Assembly (NCBI GenBank): GCA_900544105.1
Contig: UQUC01000001.1
Coordinates: 1-64,000, forward strand
DNA length: 64,000 bases
Reading direction: 5' to 3'
Source: an uncultured Oscillibacter sp.
GTDB lineage: Bacteria; Bacillota; Clostridia; Oscillospirales; Oscillospiraceae
Shown: piece after piece, positions 1-7,177 of the stretch
Layout of the letters: every line of letters starts with the position of its first letter
How positions within the stretch are numbered: the stretch's first letter is position 1
The notes under the pieces: model-generated
Seen by the model: the letters and a program-made list of their open reading frames with translations, nothing else
Told to the model about the DNA's origin: nothing
Database searches by the model: none
Made by a program: the position numbers and the translations under genes

Positions 1-26
1 TGGACGTTACGTTTCTTGTTATCCAT
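1..26 (-). CDS. 5' end of a gene leaving the window (unidentified)
   Basis: Only the first eight codons are inside the window, reading MDNKKRNV on the minus strand. The start is supported by an AAGGAAGG ribosome-binding site a few bases upstream. An opening of this kind (short basic stretch, then RNV) occurs in some large serine recombinases of clostridial integrative elements, but eight residues cannot establish that, and I treat the identity as unknown. A strong promoter about 320 bases upstream (348-376) points at it. Confidence 0.45.
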
Positions 27-586
27 TTGCACCTTCCTTTTCATTCAGATTTCCGGGCAGTGCCGCATGAATCTCCCGGAGCAAGGTGCGTGATATGACC
101 TATTGTTATTCAGTATATCACAGCAATTTCCGGGATTCCACTGGGCAATGTACCGGGATTCACAGGAGAATTACAGGCAGTTCGCCGGGTCGCACAGCCG
201 TCCGTGCCTGTCAAGAAATCGGCCTCGCCTCGCTGCGCGTCCTTGACAGGCTCGTTCGCCTGTGCAAGCCGGTAATCAAGGCGGCGATGCCGCCATTTGC
301 CAATGAAAGTCAGCTGCGCTCCAAGGCTTTTTTAATCTTTCAGCCTAATTATAGCAAGAACAAACGTTCGAGTCAATGCAATTGTTAGAGGAAGAGCAAG
401 CACAGCAAGTGTAGCTACACTTGCGAAAAACGGCGTGGGTTGACCGGGATTTCCTTGCAGTGCAGCAAGCAAATCCGGTGAGTACCCACACCGAGAAAAC
501 AGAGCGTTCCGGCTGACCGCCGAAACGCCCTGTTTTCATTTTTGGGATAGTCCCAAGCCCTTATGTTTGTGAAAAATTGCGAAAGC
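27..586. other. Gene-free stretch with promoter and hairpins
   Basis: No convincing gene is visible in these 560 bases. The stretch holds a sigma-A promoter on the minus strand (348-376), a GGCGGCGATGCCGCC palindrome near 280-294, and a long inverted repeat built on CTTGACAGG around 207-252. The short frames found here have no ribosome-binding site. It may be the long untranslated leader of the gene that leaves the window at position 1. Confidence 0.5.
348..376 (-). promoter_or_regulatory. Strong sigma-A promoter
   Basis: On the minus strand TTGACT (371-376) is followed after exactly 17 bases by a perfect TATAAT (348-353). It reads leftwards toward the partial gene at 1-26. Nothing between them looks coding, so the transcript would carry a leader of about 300 nt. 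Confidence 0.65.
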
Positions 587-1375
587 TCACCAGCTATACT
601 CTGATAACTGGAATGTGTAGGATTCGCCGGGAGTAATGTCATAGATCACAACAGAGTCATCCTTGAATTTATCTCCGGCGCTCAGAGAAGATAGGTATAT
701 ATTGCCGGAGTCTACCAGATAACCCGCACTGTCATACAGCTTATAACTAATCATATCATACCCGGAATCACTGCTCCCGCTCTTCTTTTCTCCGGTAATC
801 GTAATGGTTAGTTGTGGAGAATAGCCTTTGTCAAACTTAAATTCAGCTCCTTGAATTTGGATCACGGATGCCGTACTCCCCATGAAGTCCTTCACCTTCA
901 GATCGAGCGGAAATGAATCAAACGTCACTTGAACATCTTCAATAGGCAAGCAATACAGAGCATCGCAGTTTACTTCGTCAAACTGAACTGCGTTTTCCTT
1001 GTACACGGTGAAATAAACCTTCCCGCTTGCGGATTTTCCGGCTTTGATTTCAGCGGCAGGGATTCTCACATTGGCAAGATATTGCTCTCCGGCAGCTTGG
1101 CTGGTATAGTAGCTGAAATCATCAGTAGAAACGGACTTTGTACCAGCATAAACCTCTTCATCCGCGTCATTTACGATTCGAATATCCACATCGACATCGG
1201 CTGACAGGGACTTATCATTTTTATCAGCCAAGCCAAAGAAAAGGCTGTAATCACTTGTCCCCTCGTTATACTGGAAAGACCAGCTTTTCAGTGTTTCAAC
1301 ACGGGATGCCGACGATCCGCACCCACTCAGCAACAATGCAATTACAAGTCCCCACATAAGAAAGAATCGTTTCAT
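587..1375 (-). CDS. Predicted lipoprotein of unknown function
   Basis: A 262-residue protein with a lipoprotein signal: basic N-terminus, hydrophobic core, lipobox LLSGC with the modified cysteine at residue 19. Mature protein is expected on the outer face of the membrane. The rest is beta-strand-like and rich in Ser, Asp and Lys, with phrases such as YNEGTSDYSLFFGLAD that suggest an immunoglobulin-like fold; this is inference. I recognise no family. Its ATG overlaps the stop of the upstream 383-residue gene by four bases (ATGA), so the two are almost certainly co-translated. Base composition is clearly less GC-rich than the core genes further right, which suggests recent acquisition. Confidence 0.7.
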   Translation of the reverse strand: MKRFFLMWGLVIALLLSGCGSSASRVETLKSWSFQYNEGTSDYSLFFGLADKNDKSLSADVDVDIRIVNDADEEVYAGTKSVSTDDFSYYTSQAAGEQYLANVRIPAAEIKAGKSASGKVYFTVYKENAVQFDEVNCDALYCLPIEDVQVTFDSFPLDLKVKDFMGSTASVIQIQGAEFKFDKGYSPQLTITITGEKKSGSSDSGYDMISYKLYDSAGYLVDSGNIYLSSLSAGDKFKDDSVVIYDITPGESYTFQLSEYSW

Positions 1376-2523
1376 TTCTGCGTCTCCTTATCTGTCTGTG
1401 CCTTTATTGCACGGAACATTTCTTGTTTGAGCAAACGCTTTTTCTTTGGATCCGTTGTGCAGTAATTGCGATTGCACTGCTCGCTTAGAAAGCAAGTCTC
1501 GCAGATAAGCTGTTCAACTTCCTGCATAATCAGTTCATCATCACTGGGAAGTTCGTAGGCTTCGATCTTTTGGATGCCTGTCGGGTTACGCAGTCCGTAG
1601 TCAATCAGTTTTCCATTTCCGGTTTTTACATAGCGGTAGACCTCGGCGCAGAACGAAACACTGTCACCAACGGCGCACTCTTCAAAGCCGGATTTGTCCA
1701 TCCAGACGTGATCCTCTTTTCCGTCAAACATTGTCCCATCGGTATACATTCCACTAATGAAAATCCGCTTGAAGCAAATATGTTTTGGCTTAACCTTCTC
1801 AATCTGTCCTTTGAATTCAAGCAGATAATCAAATATGCCGTTTGCAAATCCGGAACGATAAGCGTGCCCTAAAGAAGCAAGCTGGACATCCAGATATTCA
1901 TCATAGGACATCTTTTCTGCGCCAACGACATCCTTACGAGAATCCGGATTGAAAAATACGAGGCCGTCTTCTTCATCTACGCATGTATCTTCTCCATAAT
2001 TGATTGCCAAAAGCGATTTTTTATCTGGATACTTGGCAATCAGAGCAGCGGCTTTTTTGAGCCGATCCTGCCGCTTTTGCCTTTCGCAGCGTTCGCACTC
2101 ATGCTGCTCCGCAAGAATGCGATCCTCTATGTGTCTGCTTTCGGCTTTTGTCAGCAACGGCGATAAATGGTCAACGCAATCGTAATCTCCATTTTCCATG
2201 CGCGTTTTGAAGCGGACAAGAACTTCTTTAAGTTCCTCAGTGGTCAGATACCTTGCCTTGCTAATAGAACAGCTATGGTAACACCCCGTGTTTATGTTGC
2301 CATGCCCATCGCCGTACATAATGGCGGTATTCCATGGGCAAAAATAATGTTCTTTCTGGATGAGCCTTCCTCGCTTCAAGCCCTCCTCAAATTCCGGAAA
2401 GACCGCTGGATTTCCACAGCCTTCGTGATCCTCCACCCAAAATCCGGAAGGACCCTTGTCCGCGTGACTGATCATCACATTGATTGCATCGACTGTAGCC
2501 TTTTTCATTTGTTTGTTATTCAT
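1372..2523 (-). CDS. Unknown Cys-rich protein, operon partner of the lipoprotein
   Basis: A 383-residue, probably cytoplasmic protein without signal peptide or membrane segment. Cysteines are clustered: HEGCGNP, HYFCPWN and GCYHSCS in the first 85 residues, CERCERQ near residue 145, and CETCFLSEQCNRNYC near the C-terminus. The last has spacing C-x2-C-x5-C-x4-C, suggesting a bound zinc or Fe-S cluster (inference). The middle region is charged and helical. Start ATG has a GGAGG site and a good promoter at 2601-2629. It is translationally coupled to the downstream lipoprotein. I do not recognise the family. Low GC relative to the window supports an accessory origin. Confidence 0.7.
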   Translation of the reverse strand: MNNKQMKKATVDAINVMISHADKGPSGFWVEDHEGCGNPAVFPEFEEGLKRGRLIQKEHYFCPWNTAIMYGDGHGNINTGCYHSCSISKARYLTTEELKEVLVRFKTRMENGDYDCVDHLSPLLTKAESRHIEDRILAEQHECERCERQKRQDRLKKAAALIAKYPDKKSLLAINYGEDTCVDEEDGLVFFNPDSRKDVVGAEKMSYDEYLDVQLASLGHAYRSGFANGIFDYLLEFKGQIEKVKPKHICFKRIFISGMYTDGTMFDGKEDHVWMDKSGFEECAVGDSVSFCAEVYRYVKTGNGKLIDYGLRNPTGIQKIEAYELPSDDELIMQEVEQLICETCFLSEQCNRNYCTTDPKKKRLLKQEMFRAIKAQTDKETQK

Positions 2524-2600
2524 AACCCAAACCTCCGTTAATAAGTGCCGCCAGACAGCGACCTGACATGTTAACGTGGTCTTTTAGAGTATTTATAAAA

Positions 2601-2629
2601 ATTATAGCATGTTTCTTTGTGCTTGTCTA
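2601..2629 (-). promoter_or_regulatory. Promoter of the Cys-rich/lipoprotein operon
   Basis: On the minus strand TAGACA (2624-2629), 17-base spacer, TATAAT (2601-2606), lying about 80 bases upstream of the ATG at 2523. Confidence 0.6.
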
Positions 2630-3214
2630 TCCTACTTGCTCGGCATGACAGGCAAAACAGTTTTCAAATTCAGAGGTTTCTATCGCTGTAAATGATGTGC
2701 TGCTTATGGAAAGGGATCCCACTGTTCATTGGATGGTGAACAACTAATTGTAACCATGCAATAGCGAACGGAACGGTGAGCGCAGTACACGGATTGCAGA
2801 AGCGCGGAATAATGGACAAAATTATCGTTTCAGCAAACTTCTTTCCTATCCTCACAAGGAGTGGTCTAAGTGAGGGATTTTTGACTACTTTTCTGAAAGA
2901 TGACATCTCAGAAGTACCCTTATGAAACAGGTTGGAAATCGGCATTTAACTGACCTATGAGCTGTACTTGTGCAAGGGCATGGACGCATCACTGCCCATG
3001 ATTTTTGCGTTGCTCACAGGGGAGCTAATTCCGGATTATCGACCTTAAATCGTACAAAATCCATCCTATCCATCTACCATCAACAAAGGCAACTGCAAAA
3101 GCAAAGGGGCATGTGCCTTAATGACACATACCCCTTTTGTCAGCAACCCTTGTCCGGCAACTGCCATAGTATTTGTTTCTCAAAACCTGTTTTATGGACA
3201 GCTACCCCAAGGCA
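2630..3214. other. Gene-free low-GC stretch, possible gene relic
   Basis: No intact gene is supported. On the plus strand two short open segments in the same frame (roughly 2740-2926 and 2944-3048) are separated by stop codons and have no start or ribosome-binding site. The second reads YELYLCKGMDASLPMIFALL. They could be pieces of one decayed gene, but I cannot name it. Confidence 0.35.
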
Positions 3215-3243
3215 TTGCTTTTTTGCTTCAATTATGCTATACT
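3215..3243 (+). promoter_or_regulatory. Promoter of queT
   Basis: TTGCTT (3215-3220), 17-base spacer, TATACT (3238-3243). It places transcription start near 3250, leaving a leader of about 100 nt before the queT ATG. Confidence 0.55.
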
Positions 3244-3249
3244 ATCTTT

Positions 3250-3352
3250 TCGACAGGTGCCATCTCCCTGTCCAAGCGCCTTTGACCGGGCGTTCGTTCG
3301 GCAAGCCAACATAGGCCCGCCGTTCTCTAAACAAAAAAATGGAGGTTTTTTT
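3250..3352 (+). promoter_or_regulatory. Structured queT leader, candidate preQ1 riboswitch
   Basis: The leader contains a GACAGG...CCTGTC hairpin, a CGCC...GGCG element and a CGGGC...GCCCG pairing, which together could form a compact nested or pseudoknotted fold directly ahead of the ribosome-binding site. queT genes in Firmicutes are classic targets of preQ1 riboswitches, and one class is associated with this gene in Ruminococcaceae-type genomes. I cannot assign the class by eye; the call rests on gene context plus pairing potential. Confidence 0.4.
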
Positions 3353-3862
3353 ATGTCCAAATGGTCTACCCGGCAGATCGCTACCGCTGCCATCATCGCC
3401 GCGCTTTACACGGTGATGTCCCTGCTGTCCTCAATTTTCGGCCTGACCTACGGCCCCATCCAGTGCCGCTTTTCCGAAGCACTGACAGTACTGCCCTTTT
3501 TCCTGCCAGAGGCGGTTCCCGGTCTGTTTGTGGGATGTCTGGTGACAAATCTCATGAGCACCGTTGGCCCGTTGGATATCATTTTTGGCTCCATGGCTAC
3601 GCTGCTGGCAGCGCTGTGGACGGCGAAGATGCCCAACAAATTTTTGGCGACCCTGCCGCCGGTGATCTGCAACGCCGTCATCATTGGCGCGATGATCGCC
3701 TGGTATGAGGGCGGCTTCTCCGCCCAGTTCCCCGCCCTGTTCGCCTACAACGCCTTGACGGTGGGTGTCGGCGAGGCCATCGCCTGCTGTGTGCTGGGAT
3801 TGCTTCTGCTGGAGGTCATGCCCCGGATCCCTGCCCTGCGGGGACGGCTGGCAGTCCGGTAA
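3353..3862 (+). CDS. queT: QueT family queuosine-precursor transporter (ECF S component)
   Basis: A 169-residue integral membrane protein with five to six hydrophobic segments. It matches the QueT family in the opening RQIATAAIIAALYTVMSLL and in GPIQCRFSEALTVLPFF. QueT proteins are substrate-binding S components of energy-coupling-factor transporters and are thought to import preQ0/preQ1 for queuosine modification of tRNA. The energising EcfAAT module is not in this window and would be shared. The ATG is chosen because GGAGG lies seven bases upstream; longer readings of the frame run back into the leader and lack a ribosome site. Transcription ends at the strong inverted repeat 3874-3916. Confidence 0.85.
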   Translation: MSKWSTRQIATAAIIAALYTVMSLLSSIFGLTYGPIQCRFSEALTVLPFFLPEAVPGLFVGCLVTNLMSTVGPLDIIFGSMATLLAALWTAKMPNKFLATLPPVICNAVIIGAMIAWYEGGFSAQFPALFAYNALTVGVGEAIACCVLGLLLLEVMPRIPALRGRLAVR

Positions 3863-3873
3863 AGCCTGTATGC

Positions 3874-3916
3874 AAAAAGAATCCGCTTTGACATTATGTC
3901 AAAGCGGATTCTTTTT
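3874..3916. terminator. Bidirectional terminator between queT and ribF
   Basis: A perfect 20-base inverted repeat around a TTA loop, built on AGAATCCGCTTTGACA. A-runs on the left and T-runs on the right make it a terminator on both strands, serving queT (plus) and the rimP-ribF operon (minus). Confidence 0.85.
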
Positions 3917-3943
3917 GTATGTGCTGCCGAAATGATAAGCAAA

Positions 3944-4849
3944 TCAAACTTTGCTGGCAAAATAGGCCCGGGCGTCGTCAGCGTTCCGATGAATTTCTGC
4001 TTTCAGAGCGTCCAGAGAATCAAAGCGAATTTCGTCTCGGAGCCGTTTGTAGAATTCCACCCGGATGGGCCGATCATAAAGATCTCCGTCAAAATCCAGC
4101 ATCCAGGATTCCACCGTCAGGTCGCTGCCGTTGTTGACGGTGGGCCGGGTGCCCACATTGGTAACAGCGGCATAGCTGCTGCCGTCCGCGAGACAGACAC
4201 GGGCGATATAAACGCCGTCTCCCGGCACCAGTACATGAGGGGGCGGCACCAGGTTCACCGTGGGGATGCCGATGGTGTGACCGATGCGGCGGCCGTGCCG
4301 CACCGTCTGAGTCAGGACATGGGGATGGCCCAGATACTCCATGGCCCGCTCCACCTGTCCGAGACTCACCAGACGGCGGATATAGGTGGAGCTGACGGTG
4401 ATGCCGCCGACCGTGACCTCCGGGATGATGTCGCAGCCAAGACCCAGCTCGGTGCACTTGCTTTTCAGCAGTTCCGGAGTGCCTTGGTTCTTGTGGCCGA
4501 AGCGGTGGTCGTGACCAGCTACTAAGTGGACGGCGTGATACCGCCTGATGAGAATTTCCGTTACGAAATCCTCCCAGGAGGTAGTCATCATCTCCTTGTT
4601 AAAGGGTACCATGATGACATCGTCGATGCCATAGAGACTTTTGGCCAGCCAGGCCCGGTCCTCCGGGGAGTTGATGAGGGGCACCGGTACGCCGGTGACC
4701 ACCTCTTTCGGCGGCTGCGCCCAGGTGAACACCGCAGAGCGGACGCCCCGGTGTTTGGCTTCCTCCACGGTGCGGCGCAGCAAGGCGCCGTGGCCCAGAT
4801 GGACCCCGTCGAAAAAGCCCAGAGCAATGACTTTTGGTTGAATGGACAT
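3944..4849 (-). CDS. ribF: Bifunctional riboflavin kinase / FAD synthetase
   Basis: A 301-residue cytoplasmic enzyme that phosphorylates riboflavin to FMN and adenylylates FMN to FAD. The N-terminal adenylyltransferase half shows the nucleotidyl-transfer motif GFFDGVHLGH near residues 11-20. The C-terminal flavokinase half shows RIGHTIGIPTVNL and PGDGVYIARV. Length is normal for the family. The ATG at 4849 has GGAG nine bases upstream; a TTG five codons earlier is in frame but worse placed. It is the last gene of the nusA-infB operon, four bases after truB, a common ribF position in Firmicutes. Confidence 0.93.
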   Translation of the reverse strand: MSIQPKVIALGFFDGVHLGHGALLRRTVEEAKHRGVRSAVFTWAQPPKEVVTGVPVPLINSPEDRAWLAKSLYGIDDVIMVPFNKEMMTTSWEDFVTEILIRRYHAVHLVAGHDHRFGHKNQGTPELLKSKCTELGLGCDIIPEVTVGGITVSSTYIRRLVSLGQVERAMEYLGHPHVLTQTVRHGRRIGHTIGIPTVNLVPPPHVLVPGDGVYIARVCLADGSSYAAVTNVGTRPTVNNGSDLTVESWMLDFDGDLYDRPIRVEFYKRLRDEIRFDSLDALKAEIHRNADDARAYFASKV

Positions 4850-4853
4850 GGTT

Positions 4854-5720
4854 TTATGCTCCAAAAAAGTTCTTGATAGATGTCAGTGTGCCGTTTTCGG
4901 CACGGGAAAGACAGAGAAATTCACCGTTTTTGCCATGGACCCGATAGGTGCCGTCCGCCAGCTCCGGCACCGTAATGGGGTTGCCGTTGCGGATCCGGAC
5001 TTCCTTGCCGGGAGAGGGCAGGGTGTAAAGGGGATAGGCCATGAACATGGACTCCACAGGCCGCAGCAGAGCTTCTCCTTGAGCCTGTACATCCTCAAGG
5101 GAGACCGCCTCCGCCAGTGTATAACCAGCGGCCATGGTGCGGCGTAGGCTGAACATGGTGCCGCCGCAGCCCAGCGCTTGCCCGATATCGTGGCACAGCG
5201 TCCGTAGATATGTTCCCTTGGAACAGCGGCAGCGGAGCAGATAGTCCGTCTCGCTGACCTGCTCCAACAGCTCTAACTCAAAAATGGTGATATTGCGGGG
5301 CTTCCGCTCTACTTCCTTGCCCTTTCGGGCCAGATCATAGAGCTTTTGGCCGTTGATCTTGATAGCGGAATACATGGGCGGGATCTGCGCGATAGGGCCG
5401 GTGAAGCGGGGGAGGACGGCTTCCAGCGCCGCCCGGTCCACAGTGACGGGATGGGTCTCCAGCGTTTCCCCGGACGTATCCTGGGTGTTGGTGACCAGCC
5501 CCAGCCGCAGACCGGCGATATACTCTTTTTCGCCGTTTTCCGCGAATTCTACGGCACGGGTAGCCTGTCCCACAAACACAGGCAGAACGCCGGTGGCCAT
5601 AGGATCCAGTGTGCCGCCGTGCCCCACCCGCTTTTCCTTCAGGATGCCCCGGATCTTGGCGCAGACATCCATGCTGGTCCAGCCGGAGGGTTTATCGATT
5701 ATTACAATGCCGCTGGCCAT
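4854..5720 (-). CDS. truB: tRNA pseudouridine-55 synthase
   Basis: A 288-residue enzyme that isomerises U55 in the T-loop of tRNAs. The catalytic motif GHGGTLDPMATGVLP is present, with the nucleophilic aspartate at residue 39. Other TruB motifs seen are the opening IIDKPSGWTS, the YSAIKINGQKLYDLAR segment and CSKGTYLRTLCHDIG, and a short PUA-like C-terminus (VRIRNGNPI) follows. The frame extends 64 codons upstream into nrnA, but the ATG at 5720 has GAGG at proper distance and gives the family start. It sits 10 bases after nrnA and 4 before ribF in the ribosome-maturation operon. Confidence 0.94.
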   Translation of the reverse strand: MASGIVIIDKPSGWTSMDVCAKIRGILKEKRVGHGGTLDPMATGVLPVFVGQATRAVEFAENGEKEYIAGLRLGLVTNTQDTSGETLETHPVTVDRAALEAVLPRFTGPIAQIPPMYSAIKINGQKLYDLARKGKEVERKPRNITIFELELLEQVSETDYLLRCRCSKGTYLRTLCHDIGQALGCGGTMFSLRRTMAAGYTLAEAVSLEDVQAQGEALLRPVESMFMAYPLYTLPSPGKEVRIRNGNPITVPELADGTYRVHGKNGEFLCLSRAENGTLTSIKNFFGA

Positions 5721-5730
5721 AGGCGGTTCC

Positions 5731-6690
5731 TCATTTCTTGAAATCCGGGACGATCCGGGCGATGGCGTCCAGCATTTTTCCTTCTGCCTCCGCCTGGGTA
5801 ACGCCCTCCAGCGTGGCTCCGGCAGCCCGGGCGTGGCCGCCGCCACCCAACAGGCGGCAGACCTCCGTGGCGTTGACACGCTCGCCGGTGCGGAGAGAAA
5901 ACTTCCAAACACCGTCTCCCAGCTCCCGCATGGTCACGGCGCAGTCCACCCCCTGGATCTGGGGGCCTAAAGCGGAAAGATCCTCCGCATCGCTCTCCGT
6001 GGCGTGAAATTTTTCCAGCAGCGACCGGGGGACGGACAGCACCGCCGTCCGGTTGCTGTCGTAAAATTTTGCCTCCGCCAGCATAGCGGCCTCCAGCTGC
6101 ATCCGCACGCGGGATTTCGTCTGGAAGAACAGCTTGTTGACGGCGCGGTAGTCGATGCCGGTGTCCATCAGCTCCGCCGCGGCCCGGTGGGTGGCGGCGG
6201 TGACGTTGGAGTAGATGAAGCCGCCGGTGTCGGTGGAGATGGCCACATACAGCGGCAAAGCGATCTCAGGCGTCAGGGGCGTCAGCTCCCGGACAATGTC
6301 CAGGATCAGCTCGCCGCAGGCGGCGGCCTCCGGACGGACGATGTTGGCCTTGCCGAAGCCCTCAAAGGAGGGGTGGTGGTCGATGGCCAGATCCACCTTA
6401 TCCGCGTAAGGCTTGGCATTGTCGGGGAACAGTCCTACCGTGGCGATGTCCGTGGATACCACTTTCTCCGGCACGAAGTCCGCCGGAGCGCTATAAGGGG
6501 TAAAATAGGGGGCGGTATTCTCCGTCAGCCCGGGATTGGGCAGCAGGTAAGCGGTCTTGCCTATGGCCCGCAGCGCGGCGCACAGTCCCGCGGCGCAGCC
6601 AACGGTATCACCGTCGGGCCGGATATGGGTCAGGATCAGGATGCGGTCAAAGGAGCGCAGCAGCGCGGCGGCCTCAGAAACGGTCAGCAT
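5731..6690 (-). CDS. nrnA: DHH-family phosphoesterase, NrnA-type nanoRNase / pAp phosphatase
   Basis: A 319-residue protein of the DHH/DHHA1 family. The metal-binding motifs are in order: THIRPDGDTVG (about residues 21-31), STDIATVGLF (about 79), the DHH signature in AIDHHPSFEG (about 104) and the DHHA1 substrate motif GGGGHARAAG (about 285). Family members degrade 2-5 nt RNAs and dephosphorylate 3'-phosphoadenosine 5'-phosphate. Its place between rbfA (3-base gap) and truB (10-base gap) is the conserved Firmicute arrangement. Which activity dominates here cannot be read from sequence. Confidence 0.88.
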   Translation of the reverse strand: MLTVSEAAALLRSFDRILILTHIRPDGDTVGCAAGLCAALRAIGKTAYLLPNPGLTENTAPYFTPYSAPADFVPEKVVSTDIATVGLFPDNAKPYADKVDLAIDHHPSFEGFGKANIVRPEAAACGELILDIVRELTPLTPEIALPLYVAISTDTGGFIYSNVTAATHRAAAELMDTGIDYRAVNKLFFQTKSRVRMQLEAAMLAEAKFYDSNRTAVLSVPRSLLEKFHATESDAEDLSALGPQIQGVDCAVTMRELGDGVWKFSLRTGERVNATEVCRLLGGGGHARAAGATLEGVTQAEAEGKMLDAIARIVPDFKK

Positions 6691-6693
6691 CCC

Positions 6694-7086
6694 TTATTCC
6701 TCCTCCGGCAAAACGGCGTCATTGTCGGGGTTCACCGGCTTTACTTTCTCCGGATCCCGGAGGACCTCCAGAATGTGCGCACCGTAGGCGATGGAATCGT
6801 CAGCGATGAACTGAAGCTCCGGGGTGTAGCGAAGCTGCAAGGCGTGGCCCAGCTCCCGGCGCAGGAAGCCGGAAGCGGACTTCAGCCCCTTCAAGACGTC
6901 CTTTTCCTGATTCTTATCCAGAACACTGACATAAATTTTGGAATAGCGCAGATCTCCAGTGGTGTCCACACGGGTGATGGAGACCATGCCTACCTGAGAG
7001 ACGCGGGGATCCTTCAGACGGCGAAGCTGGTCTGCCAGCTCCCGCTGAATCTCCTCATTGATGCGTCCGATACGGTTAGATGCCAT
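6694..7086 (-). CDS. rbfA: 30S ribosome-binding factor A
   Basis: A 130-residue KH-like protein that binds free 30S subunits during late maturation of 16S rRNA. Family features are the start ASNRIGRINEEIQRELADQLRRLKDPR, the VSITRVDTTGDLRYSKIYVSVL core and the HALQLRYTPELQF strand. An acidic C-terminal tail (PEEE) is typical. The ATG has an AAGGAGAAT ribosome site. It lies about 90 bases after infB and 3 bases before nrnA. Confidence 0.93.
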   Translation of the reverse strand: MASNRIGRINEEIQRELADQLRRLKDPRVSQVGMVSITRVDTTGDLRYSKIYVSVLDKNQEKDVLKGLKSASGFLRRELGHALQLRYTPELQFIADDSIAYGAHILEVLRDPEKVKPVNPDNDAVLPEEE

Positions 7087-7177
7087 AAAAATTCTCCTTT
7101 CTGATAGTGGGAGATGAAAATCGGGCGGCGGCTATGCCGCCGCCCGGGGTCAGTTGGAACAGATTTTGTGAGAGAAC

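Noticed and set aside
345..642. Two short overlapping minus-strand frames after the first lipoprotein gene
   Set aside because: They run through a strong promoter and have no SD.
2670..2945. 91-codon frame on the minus strand
   Set aside because: No ribosome-binding site, no recognisable domain, and atypical composition; more likely random in AT-richer DNA.
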